Below are positions 1 to 8,605 of a stretch of 64,000 nucleotides of DNA, in pieces; position 1 is the first letter of the stretch; every line of letters starts with the position of its first letter. A program made the translations under genes and the position numbers. The notes beneath the pieces were generated by a model. It worked only from the letters and a program-made list of their open reading frames with translations, was not told the origin of the DNA and ran no database searches. Origin of the DNA: Pelomonas sp. SE-A7 (GTDB taxonomy: Bacteria > Pseudomonadota > Gammaproteobacteria > Burkholderiales > Burkholderiaceae_C); contig NZ_JAUASW010000002.1 of NCBI RefSeq assembly GCF_030345705.1, positions 620,001 to 684,000 on the forward strand, in the 5' to 3' direction.

Positions 1-780
1 GGCGCCCGCGAGATGATCAAGGACGGCCTGTTCAAGCTGTTCCCGATGGAAGCCATGTTCGGCGCCCACAACTGGCCCGGCATGCCGGCCGGCGCCTTTG
101 CGCTCAAGAGCGGCCCGGTCTTCGCGTCCAGCAATGAATTCAAGATCACCATCCGCGGCAAGGGCTGCCATGGCGCCATGCCGCATCTGGGCGTGGACCC
201 GGTGCCGGTGGCCTGCCAGATGGTGCAGGGCTTCCAGACCATCATCAGCCGCAACAAGAAGCCGCTGGAAGCCGGCGTGATCTCGGTGACCATGATCCAC
301 ACCGGCGAGGCCACCAACGTCGTGCCCGAAAGCTGCGAGCTGCAGGGCACGGTGCGAACCTTCACGCTGGAGCTCCTGGACCTGATTGAGCAGCGCATGC
401 AGACCATGGCCGAGGCCACGGCCGCCGCCTTCGAGTGCACGGTCGAGTTCAAGTTCAAGCGCAACTACCCGCCCACGATCAACCACCCGGCCGAGACCGA
501 GTTCGTGCGCCGCGTGCTGGGCGACATGGTCGGCCCCGACCAGGTCCAGGAGTTCGAACCCACCATGGGCGCCGAGGACTTCAGCTATTTCCTGCTAGAG
601 AAGCCGGGCTGCTATTTCCTGATCGGCAACGGCGACGGCAGCCACCGCCACGGTGGCCATGGCCTGGGGCCATGCACCCTGCACAACCCCAGCTACGACT
701 TCAACGACGAGCTGATACCGCTGGGCGGCTCGATGTGGGTACGCCTCGCGGAAGCATGGCTGAACGAAGCACCGAAATGA
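1..780 (+). CDS. M20 family amidohydrolase (hippurate hydrolase-like), 5' end outside window
   Basis: The frame is open from base 1, so the gene starts upstream; 259 residues are visible, about two thirds of the usual ~390-400. These cytoplasmic enzymes hydrolyse N-acyl amino acids such as hippurate, or N-acetyl-diaminopimelate-type substrates, using two metal ions. Visible marks are FGAHNWPG with a metal-binding His, the lid/dimerisation segment with GKGCHGAMPH, the acidic ligand in MGAEDFSYF, and a C-terminal His in LHNPSYDFND. The stop overlaps the start of the next gene (ATGA), so the two are probably translated together. The exact substrate cannot be read from the sequence. Confidence 0.9.
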   Translation, partial: GAREMIKDGLFKLFPMEAMFGAHNWPGMPAGAFALKSGPVFASSNEFKITIRGKGCHGAMPHLGVDPVPVACQMVQGFQTIISRNKKPLEAGVISVTMIHTGEATNVVPESCELQGTVRTFTLELLDLIEQRMQTMAEATAAAFECTVEFKFKRNYPPTINHPAETEFVRRVLGDMVGPDQVQEFEPTMGAEDFSYFLLEKPGCYFLIGNGDGSHRHGGHGLGPCTLHNPSYDFNDELIPLGGSMWVRLAEAWLNEAPK

Positions 781-1325
781 ACATCGACAAAGCGCAAGCC
801 CAAGCCGACACCATCGCCTGGCTGGAGAAGGCCGTGATCGGCCTCAACCTCTGCCCCTTCGCCAAGAGCGTCCACGTCAACCGGCGCATCAAGTACCTGG
901 TCAGCGAGGCCGACACGCCCGAGGCGCTCTTGCAGGAGCTGGCCCATGAGCTGCTGGCCCTGAATCGCGCCGATCCGGACGAGATCGAGACCACCCTCGT
1001 CATCCATCCCCAGGTGCTGCAGGACTTCCTGGACTTCAACGACTTCATAGGCGCGGCCGATGCCCTGGTCGAAGACCTGGAGCTGGACGGCGCGCTGCAG
1101 ATCGCCAGCTTCCATCCGCAGTTCCAGTTCGACGGCACCGAGCCCGACGACATCACGAACTACACCAACCGCTCGCCCTACCCCACGCTGCATCTGCTGC
1201 GCGAGTCCAGCATCGAGCGGGCGACCGAGACCATGGCCGACACGGACTCGATCTTCGAGGCCAATATCGCCACGCTGGAAAAGCTGGGCCTGGCCGGCTG
1301 GCTGGCCCTCGGCCTGCGCGCCTGA
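777..1325 (+). CDS. DUF1415 family protein
   Basis: A 182-residue soluble protein without signal peptide or membrane segment. It matches DUF1415, a family of unknown function common in proteobacteria, through the N-terminal GLNLCPFAK stretch, IHPQVL and DFNDF in the middle, FHPQFQF, and the NRSPYPTLHLLRE block. The conserved Cys and His residues suggest metal or nucleotide binding, but this is inference. The ATG is taken at 777 because it overlaps the TGA of the amidohydrolase; the open frame extends further upstream but only as antisense-like sequence. It converges on the serine hydrolase, with 16 bases between the stops. Confidence 0.85.
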   Translation: MNIDKAQAQADTIAWLEKAVIGLNLCPFAKSVHVNRRIKYLVSEADTPEALLQELAHELLALNRADPDEIETTLVIHPQVLQDFLDFNDFIGAADALVEDLELDGALQIASFHPQFQFDGTEPDDITNYTNRSPYPTLHLLRESSIERATETMADTDSIFEANIATLEKLGLAGWLALGLRA

Positions 1326-1341
1326 ACGATCAGCCGGGCAA

Positions 1342-2730
1342 TCAGTCGCGGCTGAAGACCAGGTCCCAGACCCGCTCGGTCCTTGAATGGACCGCCGTGG
1401 CGCGGCCTTCGGCATCACGCTCGAAGCGCAGCAGGCCCAGCGGGCCGGCGCGGAACTGGTCGCGCTGCTCGGTGGCCTGCAGCCGCACGATGCGGCCGGG
1501 CCGCTGGCGCAGCACCAGTTGCTCTCCCTCCAGCGCGAGCTGGAACGAGCTCTCGGCCTCGTCCGAACGGTAGCGGCCGATCAGGCCTTGCAGCTCCTGC
1601 CGGGTCGGCACCAGCGCCACCGGCCGCGCAGGCGCCGCAGGCATGGGCCGCACCGGTGCGAGCGAGGCATCCGGCAGCAGCAGCTCGGCCACCTGATGGG
1701 CCAGCGCCGTTGGCGCCGCATCGCCGGCATTGCAAAGCACGGCCACCGAGACGCCCTGTTCCGGCAGGCGCAAAAGATGGGCGCGGTAGCCCGCCGTCGA
1801 GCCGCTGTGGCCGATCTCGCGCAGGCCGCGGTAACGGCCGACCACCAGGCCCATGGCATAGCTGCCGGACTTGCCGTCGTTGAACAGGCCCGGCGTCTCC
1901 ATGCGCTGCTGAAACCCCGCGTCCCACAGCCGCGGCGAACTCAGGTGCTCGTTCCATATCAGCAGGTCGCCCACCGTGGTCAGCAGGCCGCCGTTGCCGT
2001 GCACATTCTCGAAAGGCATGTCCTGCTGGTACTGGGCGCCCTGCGGCTCGTAGGCGATGGCACGGCCCTTGACCACGCGGCGGTAGTCGTCGCGCCAGGC
2101 CGTGCTCTTCATGCCCAGCGGCTCGAACAGCTGCTTTCGCGAGAACTCGGCGAAGCTGAGGCCGCTGACCCGCGCCACGAGCATGGCCGCCAGGTTGTAG
2201 CCGCTGTTGCTGTACGAGTACTGGCTGCCCGGCACGAAATTGAGCGAGCGCTGGCGCGACAGGATCTCAAGCACCTCGTCATGGCCGATAGTCCGCGTGC
2301 CGCGCGGCCAGCCGGCGATGGAGGCCACGGCTCCCCAGTCGCGCAGGCCGGCCATGTGCTGCAACAGGTGGCGGATGGTCAGCGGCGCGCCGTAGTCCGG
2401 CAGTTCGGGAAAGTGCTTGCGCACCGGGTCTTCCAGCGAGAGCTTGCCTTCGCGCTCCAGCAGCAGCACGGCCGCGGCAGTGAACTGCTTGGATACCGAG
2501 CCGGCCTCGAACACCGAGTCGGCCCGGTTCGGCACCTCGTGCTCAAGGTCGGCCATGCCGTAGGCGCGGGCGAACTCGGTCTTGCCTTTGACGGCCGCGC
2601 CGACGGCGCAGCCCGGCGTGCTCGTGCTCCAGCGCGAGAACAACGCGTCCAGCTTGGCCAGGTCGGCCGCCGTGGCGGCTGTTGCTGAAAGCGCGAGCAG
2701 CAGCCCGCCCGTCATGCATCGAGTCTTCAC
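1342..2730 (-). CDS. secreted beta-lactamase-like serine hydrolase (class C / esterase fold)
   Basis: 462 residues with a Sec signal peptide (hydrophobic to about residue 21, ending ATAATAA). The penicillin-binding fold is shown by the catalytic SVSK (Ser78, Lys81), YSN (Tyr173-Asn175) and a C-terminal GHSGS box replacing KTG. A C-terminal extension of about 90 residues resembles the lipocalin-like tail of many periplasmic esterase/peptidase members. The start is GTG at 2730, overlapping the permease TGA (GTGA), so it is the third gene of the ABC operon. The family includes beta-lactamases, D-aminopeptidases and esterases; the sequence does not decide between them. Confidence 0.85.
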   Translation of the reverse strand: MKTRCMTGGLLLALSATAATAADLAKLDALFSRWSTSTPGCAVGAAVKGKTEFARAYGMADLEHEVPNRADSVFEAGSVSKQFTAAAVLLLEREGKLSLEDPVRKHFPELPDYGAPLTIRHLLQHMAGLRDWGAVASIAGWPRGTRTIGHDEVLEILSRQRSLNFVPGSQYSYSNSGYNLAAMLVARVSGLSFAEFSRKQLFEPLGMKSTAWRDDYRRVVKGRAIAYEPQGAQYQQDMPFENVHGNGGLLTTVGDLLIWNEHLSSPRLWDAGFQQRMETPGLFNDGKSGSYAMGLVVGRYRGLREIGHSGSTAGYRAHLLRLPEQGVSVAVLCNAGDAAPTALAHQVAELLLPDASLAPVRPMPAAPARPVALVPTRQELQGLIGRYRSDEAESSFQLALEGEQLVLRQRPGRIVRLQATEQRDQFRAGPLGLLRFERDAEGRATAVHSRTERVWDLVFSRD

Positions 2731-4259
2731 AGCTCACCTCGCTTGGACCGGCCCAACCACCAGGTGCCGCCAGTGCCCACCAGCACGGCCAGCAGCGCCA
2801 GCGGCGCATAGGCCAGGGCCGCCTGCAGGCAATAGGCCACGCCGACCCAGCCCAGCGTGACGAGCAACTCCAGCCAGCCGACGGCCTGCATGCCTTGCAT
2901 GCGCTTCTTCATGTCGCCGCGCTTGGCCTGGCGCGGATACCAGACCTGGCCGGCCCCCACCGACACCGTGCCGCCCAGCAGGCAGACCAGCAGGACCAGG
3001 GCCTGCCAGCCGCCCTGACCCATCAGGTAGATCTGGTAGGGCAGGACCAGCAGCCACACCGGCAGCAGGGCCGCCAGCACCTTGAGCCAGCGAAGCCGGA
3101 TCAGCGAGGTGGGCGCACAACCCAGCAGGTCGGGCGCATCTTCGGCGGCCACCGTGATCCAGGCCAGGTTGGCTGCCAGGGCCGTGGCCAGCCAGACCAT
3201 GGCCGGAATCATGAACACCTGGGCCAGCTGCCCTTCGCCACGCAGCGCGAGAAACAGCATGGGCAGCATGTACATCAGCTGCAAGAGGGTCTGGGTGATC
3301 AGCTGCGGGTCGCGCAGGATCAGCCGCCATTCCTTGAGCAGCATGCTGCGCGACAGGCCGGTGCGGAAGCGCACGCTGCCGGCCGCCGGTGCCGGCTGGC
3401 CGCGGCGCTCGCTGCCGCTGACCGATTCCTGCGTGCCGGCCAGGAAATGCCGGTGGGTCAGGCTGACCACCAGCCAGAACGAGCCGGCCCCAACCAGCAC
3501 CGTGGCCAGCAGCGGCAGCCCCTCGCCCAGCAGCGCGCGGGCCGGATACCAGACCGGGCTGTCGATCGACAGGGGCCCGTCGGGCGCCAGCCAGCCGGTC
3601 AGCCGGCCCATCAGCCGAGCCTTGGCTTCACGGCTCAGGATGTTGGGCGCCTGGAAGCCCAGGAAGGCGATGGCGCCGACCAGGCTGCCCAGCACCTGGG
3701 CCACGGTCCGGGCCCGGCGCGCGCCCAGCATTCGCACCAGCAGCAGCGTGAGCCACAGGCCCAGGGCCGTGACGCCCAGGGCCAGCGCCAGCAGCGTGGG
3801 GTAGATGCCGAGCAGCTGCGGATGGCCGGTGAACACGCCGACATTGGCCACCGACGACAGCAGCAGCAGATAGAGCGGCAGCACGCTCACCGCGATGCCC
3901 AGGCCTCGCGCCACGAACACGTGGCGGGTGGGCAGGGGCGAGGAGAGAAGCAGGTCCAGGTCGCCGCGGTCGAACAGGGCCGTGACCGACATCAGGATGG
4001 CCTGCGACAGCATCAGCGTGACGATGACCCAGAGCGCCAGGCCGCCGGCGAACACGCCGAAGTCCGGCATCTCGCCCGCGGGCAGTCCGGCCAGCAGCTT
4101 GTAGGCCGCGAGATGCAGCGAGCCCGACAGTATCAGCAGCAGCACCACCATCAGCGCGATGCCCTTGCCGCCAATGCCACGCCAGGCCAGGCGCAGCTCA
4201 TGGTGGATCAGCCAGGGCAGGGAACCGGGCCTGCCCTTCAAAGACATAGGACCGCTCAT
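2727..4259 (-). CDS. ABC transporter permease (ABC-2 type exporter subunit)
   Basis: 510 residues with about ten to twelve hydrophobic segments and a short cytoplasmic N-terminus (LIHHELRLAWRG), typical of a large ABC-2-like permease that carries two half-permeases in one chain; a second HELRLAWR-like motif (LLKEWRLILRD) begins the second half near residue 315. The ATG at 4259 overlaps the ATPase stop (ATGA) and the stop overlaps the hydrolase GTG, so three genes are coupled. It should sit in the inner membrane and export an unknown substrate, driven by the preceding ATPase. No substrate-binding protein is present, consistent with export. Confidence 0.85.
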   Translation of the reverse strand: MSGPMSLKGRPGSLPWLIHHELRLAWRGIGGKGIALMVVLLLILSGSLHLAAYKLLAGLPAGEMPDFGVFAGGLALWVIVTLMLSQAILMSVTALFDRGDLDLLLSSPLPTRHVFVARGLGIAVSVLPLYLLLLSSVANVGVFTGHPQLLGIYPTLLALALGVTALGLWLTLLLVRMLGARRARTVAQVLGSLVGAIAFLGFQAPNILSREAKARLMGRLTGWLAPDGPLSIDSPVWYPARALLGEGLPLLATVLVGAGSFWLVVSLTHRHFLAGTQESVSGSERRGQPAPAAGSVRFRTGLSRSMLLKEWRLILRDPQLITQTLLQLMYMLPMLFLALRGEGQLAQVFMIPAMVWLATALAANLAWITVAAEDAPDLLGCAPTSLIRLRWLKVLAALLPVWLLVLPYQIYLMGQGGWQALVLLVCLLGGTVSVGAGQVWYPRQAKRGDMKKRMQGMQAVGWLELLVTLGWVGVAYCLQAALAYAPLALLAVLVGTGGTWWLGRSKRGEL

Positions 4260-5005
4260 GCGTCTGCCGCCGTCAATTGCAGGAACACGTCTTCCAGCGT
4301 CGCGCCGCCCGAGGCCCCGGCGCGCAACTCGTCCAGGCTGCCCTGGGCAATGATGCGGCCGCCCTGGATGATGCTGATGCGCTGGGCCAGGCGCTCGGCG
4401 ATTTCGAGAATATGGGTGGTCAGCACCACCGTGTAGCCCTTGGCCACGCGGTCCACCAGCAGGTCCTTGACCTGGCGGGCGGCGCCGGCATCGAGGCCGG
4501 TCAGCGGCTCGTCCAGGATCAGCAGCTGCGGGTCGTGGATCAGGGCGCCGGCCAGGGCCAGCTTCTGGCGCATGCCGCGCGAGAAGCCCTCGGCCAGCTC
4601 GCCCGTGTGCTTCCAAAGGTCCAGCCAGCGCAGCAGCTCCTCGGCCCGCGGCGCGCCCACCACCGGGTCCACGCCCCAGAGGCCGGCCACGAACTCCAGG
4701 TATTCCAGCGGCCTGAGCTTGCCGTACAGCAGCGGGTCGTCGGGCAGGAAGGCCATCAGCCGCTTGGCCTCATTCGGCTGCTGCGTGATGTCGTGGCCGA
4801 GCACGCGGGCCGTGCCGCCGTCGGGCAGCAGCAGGCCGGCCACCATCCGCAGCGTGGTGGTCTTGCCCGCGCCGTTGGGGCCCAGCAGCGCATGGAACTC
4901 GCCGCGCGGTATGGACAGATTCAGCCGGTCCACCGCCGGCTTGCCGCCGAAGGACTTCTGCAGCTCGTTGATTTCCAGGGCGGGCGCGGCGGTATTGGGG
5001 CTCAT
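4256..5005 (-). CDS. ABC transporter ATP-binding protein
   Basis: 249 residues, the normal size of a single nucleotide-binding subunit. The Walker A is GPNGAGKTTT, the signature is a variant FSRGMRQKL, the Walker B is LLILDEPLTGLD, and the switch His is in TTHIL. The closest general class is the CcmA/NatA-type ATPases that pair with ABC-2 permeases. The start is ATG 5005 (MSPNTAAPALEI); longer upstream frames lack family similarity. It is the first gene of a three-gene operon and is divergent from the TPR lipoprotein, with 127 bases between. Confidence 0.9.
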   Translation of the reverse strand: MSPNTAAPALEINELQKSFGGKPAVDRLNLSIPRGEFHALLGPNGAGKTTTLRMVAGLLLPDGGTARVLGHDITQQPNEAKRLMAFLPDDPLLYGKLRPLEYLEFVAGLWGVDPVVGAPRAEELLRWLDLWKHTGELAEGFSRGMRQKLALAGALIHDPQLLILDEPLTGLDAGAARQVKDLLVDRVAKGYTVVLTTHILEIAERLAQRISIIQGGRIIAQGSLDELRAGASGGATLEDVFLQLTAADA

Positions 5006-5132
5006 CGTCGAGGCAGAAGCGGTCGTTGCGGGCGGCCCGACTATACGGGCCGAACATCGGCGTCCGGCCCGCGCAGGATTGCCGCTATGCTCGGCGCCGC
5101 TTCCCGATCCCCTTGCCTCGGAGGACCGACCC

Positions 5133-6824
5133 GTGTCCCTGCCCCGCCCCCGCCTGAGCCTGCTGGCCGCCGCCACTCTGCTGGCGGCCTGCGCCACCGT
5201 CCCGTTCATGCCGGACCGCAATGCCCGCGCGCCGCAGCTCGACGGCTTCGGCACCGTCAACATGGCGACCGGCATCACCTCGCCGGCCGCGCGAGCCTGG
5301 TTCGAGCAAGGCATGGCCCAGGCCTATGGCTTCAACGAAGCGGAAGCGATACGCGCCTTCAAGGCCGGCCTGGCCCAGGACCCCAGCTGCGCCATGTGCG
5401 CCTGGGGCGTGGCCTGGCAGCTGGGCCCCAACATCAATGCCACCTCGCGCGGCAACGTCAAGGAAGCGCTGAAGTATGTGGACCTGGCCCTGCGCAACGC
5501 CCAGGGCCTGAGCCCCCGCGAGCGCAGCCTGGTCGAGTCGCTGGCGCTGCGCTACGCCCATGCCAGCGAATCCCGCAACACCGCGCCGCTGCAAGGCGCG
5601 GTCTGCAGCACCGGCATGAGCGGCGACGAGAAGGCCCATCCGCTGGACATCGCCTATGCCGACAAGCTGCGCGACCTGGTGGACCGCTATCCCGAGGACC
5701 CCGACCTGCTGGCCTTCTATGCCGAGGCCGAGCTGGTCGCCACCCGTGACGACTGGTGGGACAGCAAGACCGGCAAGCCGGCCGGCCGCATCGGCGAGCT
5801 GGCCGACAAGCTGGAGGCCGCGCTGAAGCGGCATCCGGAGCACACCGGCCTCAACCACTACATGATCCACGCGACCGATGCGGTCCAGGTCGCCGGCCGC
5901 GCCGTCGATGCGGCCGACCGGCTGGGTCGCCTGGCCCCCAAGTCGCCGCACCTGCTGCACATGCCGGCCCATACCTATGTGCAGGTGGGCCGCTACGCCG
6001 ATGCCACGCGGGTCAACCAGGCGGCCATTGCCGCCGACCTCAGCATGGCCGAGACGCTCAAGGCCCAGAAGTTCGAGATCAGCAAGGACTGGCGCGGCCA
6101 CAACAACCATTTCCAGTGGTACGCCGCGCTGATGGAAGGCCGCGGCGACCTGGCCCTGCAGACCGCCCGCGCGTCGGCCGAGCAGGCCAAGCATGACCAC
6201 GAGTATTTCGAATATGTGCGCAGCCTGCCCATCCTGACCCTGCTGCGCCTGGAGCGCTGGGACGAGGTGCTGAAAGAGCCCATGCCGCGCGGCAACCAGG
6301 GCGTGGCCATCGCCCTGGGCGAGATGGCCAAGGGCATGGCCCTGGCCCGCAGCGGCCAGGCTCAGGCGGCCGATGAGGCCCAGACCCGGCTCGATGCCGC
6401 CGCCGAACAGCTGCAGAAGAAGCACCAGGGCAAGGGCTGGGTGGACCGCATGACGCGCGGCATGGCGCGCACGGCCCAGGTCCAGCTGCGGGCCGCGCGG
6501 GCCCAGGCCGCCGGCCAGGCCGAGCAGGCGCTCAAGCTGCAGGCCGAGGCGGTGGAGGCGTCCGCTTTTGTAGACAGCACCGAGCCACCCACGCTGGCGG
6601 CTGGCACGCGCCTGGCGCTGGCCGAGCTGCAGCTGAAGGCCGGCCAGGCGCTTGATGCCGAACGCAGCCTCCGCGCCGACCTGGCCGAGCATCCGGGCAG
6701 CGGCTGGGCCCTGCGTGGTCTGGAGAAAGCGTTGCGAGCCCAGGGCAAGCAGGCCGAGGCCCAGGCCATGGAGAGCCTGCTCGCCCGCACCTGGCCGCAG
6801 GCCGACGCCGGCCTGCGCCGCTGA
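5133..6824 (+). CDS. TPR-repeat lipoprotein
   Basis: 563 residues starting at GTG 5133, preceded by GGAGG with suitable spacing. A short signal ends in a lipobox (LLAAC, Cys20), so the protein is probably a lipoprotein facing the periplasm. The rest is alpha-helical with several tetratricopeptide-like repeats: an early unit around residues 50-115 with ARAWFEQGMAQAYGF and EAIRAFKAGLAQDP, the conserved HMPAHTYVQVGRY block near residue 275, and an Ala/Gln-rich helical C-terminus. The family is widespread but uncharacterised; TPRs usually mean protein-protein scaffolding. It converges with the YCF48-like gene, only 4 bases between stops. Confidence 0.8.
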   Translation: MSLPRPRLSLLAAATLLAACATVPFMPDRNARAPQLDGFGTVNMATGITSPAARAWFEQGMAQAYGFNEAEAIRAFKAGLAQDPSCAMCAWGVAWQLGPNINATSRGNVKEALKYVDLALRNAQGLSPRERSLVESLALRYAHASESRNTAPLQGAVCSTGMSGDEKAHPLDIAYADKLRDLVDRYPEDPDLLAFYAEAELVATRDDWWDSKTGKPAGRIGELADKLEAALKRHPEHTGLNHYMIHATDAVQVAGRAVDAADRLGRLAPKSPHLLHMPAHTYVQVGRYADATRVNQAAIAADLSMAETLKAQKFEISKDWRGHNNHFQWYAALMEGRGDLALQTARASAEQAKHDHEYFEYVRSLPILTLLRLERWDEVLKEPMPRGNQGVAIALGEMAKGMALARSGQAQAADEAQTRLDAAAEQLQKKHQGKGWVDRMTRGMARTAQVQLRAARAQAAGQAEQALKLQAEAVEASAFVDSTEPPTLAAGTRLALAELQLKAGQALDAERSLRADLAEHPGSGWALRGLEKALRAQGKQAEAQAMESLLARTWPQADAGLRR

Positions 6825-6828
6825 GATC

Positions 6829-7899
6829 TCAGCGGGCCAGCCGCAGGCCCGCCAGCGCGCCAGCGGCGCCGCTGGCCCAGCCCTGCTTCAGGCCCGGCGC
6901 AAAGCTCAGCGCATCGAAGCCGGCCATGCCGGCCGCAAGAGGCATGGGCTGCCAGGTCTTGCCATCGTCGTCGGAACGGTCCGCGCCCTGCGGGCCGACA
7001 GCGATCCAGCTGCTCTTGCTCCCCGGCAGGTGCTTGACCACCGAACGGAAGCCCGAGAGCCCTTGCGGCTGCTTGACCAGGGTCCAGGTCTTGCCGCCGT
7101 CGCTGGTGAAGGCCGCGTTGTCCACCGCGGCCTGCTCCTGCTTGTAGTCGCCGCCGACGATGACGCCATGCAGGCGGTCGCGGAAGTGCACCGAGAAGAT
7201 GCCGGCCGTGGCGCTGGCGGCCAGCGGCGTGTCCACCACCTGCCAGCGCTTGCCGCCATCGGCCGTGTGCAGCACGCGGCTGCGGCCCGGCGAGTTGGTG
7301 ACTATCCAGGCTTCGCGCCTGTCCTGGCCTGAGCCCATCACGGCGATGTTGGAGCCACTGCCCGCAAACGCGCCCTCGCCCGGCAAGGCCGGCGGCAGGG
7401 CCGCGTCCGGCACCTTGTCCCAATGGGCGCCGCCATCGCGGGTGACCAGGATCTGGAATCGGCCGTCTATCGAGTCGCCGACCACGAGGCCGTGCCTGGC
7501 ATCCCAGAACGTCATCGCGTCGTAGAAACCCTGGGCCTCGGTGTTCTGGTGCTGCAGCTGCCAGCTGGCGCCGGCATCGACGGTCTTGTAGATCCGCGAG
7601 GCCGGGCCGGGGCCGATTGAGAGCGCATAGGCGGTGCGCTCGTCGATGGCGTCTATGTCGCGGAAGTCCAGCTTGTCGGCGTCCGCCGGCGGCTTGAGCT
7701 TGATCCAGTTTGCTCCGCCGTCTGCGGTGCGCAGCAGGCTGAGGTCGGCGCCGCTGGCCCAGGCGACCTTGGCATTGACGGCGCTGACGCCGCGCAGCCG
7801 GGCGGTGACGCCGCTGGTCTGGGCGGTCCAGTTCGAATCCTGGGCCAGGGCCAGGCCAGTCAGGGCCAGCAGGCTGATGAGCAGAGGGGAGGTCTTCAT
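6829..7899 (-). CDS. secreted YCF48/BNR-repeat beta-propeller protein
   Basis: 356 residues with a clear signal peptide (MKTSPLLISLLALTGLALA). The mature part is a beta-propeller of sialidase/Asp-box type: repeated S/T-x-D-G-G-x-x-W motifs appear as RTADGGANW, KTVDAGASW, VTRDGGAHW, HTADGGKRW, FTSDGGKTW and RSDDDGKTW. The best family match is the YCF48/Hcf136-like group (photosystem II assembly factor fold), common in heterotrophs as proteins of unknown role. Its ATG overlaps the stop of the upstream cyclic-nucleotide-binding membrane protein (ATGA), so the two are translationally coupled and may work together at the envelope. Confidence 0.8.
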   Translation of the reverse strand: MKTSPLLISLLALTGLALAQDSNWTAQTSGVTARLRGVSAVNAKVAWASGADLSLLRTADGGANWIKLKPPADADKLDFRDIDAIDERTAYALSIGPGPASRIYKTVDAGASWQLQHQNTEAQGFYDAMTFWDARHGLVVGDSIDGRFQILVTRDGGAHWDKVPDAALPPALPGEGAFAGSGSNIAVMGSGQDRREAWIVTNSPGRSRVLHTADGGKRWQVVDTPLAASATAGIFSVHFRDRLHGVIVGGDYKQEQAAVDNAAFTSDGGKTWTLVKQPQGLSGFRSVVKHLPGSKSSWIAVGPQGADRSDDDGKTWQPMPLAAGMAGFDALSFAPGLKQGWASGAAGALAGLRLAR

Positions 7900-8531
7900 G
7901 GGCCGGCAGTATCGGCGTTGCCGGAGCGCGAACGCTGGACGTCGCGCATCAGCCGTGCCACCACCAGGCGCATCACGTGGAAACCCAGCTTGGGGTTCTG
8001 GTAGTAGAGCCGCGCCATCGCATCGGCCGAGAGGCTGTAGAGCACGCAGTCGGTCTCGCACTGCAGGCTCAAGGTGCGCTGGTGGTCCACGGTGAACAGG
8101 CCGATCTCGCCGACCAGGGCGCCCGCCTCCAGCAGCTCGTCGATCTCCAGCAAGCGCAGGCTGCCGCTCTCCAGGTAGAGCATCTCCTCGGCCTGGTCGC
8201 CCTTGCTCCACAGCAGGGTACCGGCCTTGGCCGCGCGCCGGCTCATGTGCGGCAGCAGCCATTCGGACACCGGCGTGTCCTCCTTGGCATTGCGTATGGC
8301 CCGCACCAGGCGCTGGATCTGCAGCGTCTTCTTGATGTTGATCGGGATCAGGGCGGCGTAGAGGATCAGCGTGGGAATGGCGGCGCTCAGATAGCCGTAG
8401 AACACCAGGCACAGGCAGGCCACCAGGGCCACCACGCGCAGCGGCAGCATGCTCTTCATCAGGTAGCTGGTCACCATCAGGGCCGCGCCGATGAAGCCGA
8501 AGACATAGGCGATCTGCAGGGTGGTGCTCAT
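7896..8531 (-). CDS. membrane protein with C-terminal cyclic-nucleotide-binding domain
   Basis: 211 residues. Two or three hydrophobic helices cover residues 5-66 (FGFIGAALMV, LRVVALVACLCLVFYGYL, AAIPTLILYAALIP). From about residue 85 there is a CNMP-binding (Crp-like) beta-roll with its phosphate-binding cassette: GEIGLF (Gly141-Glu142) and QRT (Arg152-Thr153), the residues that contact the cyclic phosphate in the family. There is no DNA-binding or catalytic domain after it. It lies 74 bases downstream of a nucleotide cyclase gene in the same orientation and is coupled to the secreted propeller protein, so I infer it is a membrane receptor for the cyclase product. Confidence 0.8.
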   Translation of the reverse strand: MSTTLQIAYVFGFIGAALMVTSYLMKSMLPLRVVALVACLCLVFYGYLSAAIPTLILYAALIPINIKKTLQIQRLVRAIRNAKEDTPVSEWLLPHMSRRAAKAGTLLWSKGDQAEEMLYLESGSLRLLEIDELLEAGALVGEIGLFTVDHQRTLSLQCETDCVLYSLSADAMARLYYQNPKLGFHVMRLVVARLMRDVQRSRSGNADTAGP

Positions 8532-8605
8532 GGGGTCCGCAAAGCAAAGCCTGACCCCACTGTAGGCAAGCCGCGTGCCAGCACCAGCGTGCGAACCCCT
8601 ATCGG

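Noticed and set aside
2682..4436. A 584-codon plus-strand open frame opposite the ABC permease.
   Set aside because: It is Gln/His/Arg-rich and without any family features; the minus strand shows regular membrane helices and start-stop overlaps with its neighbours.
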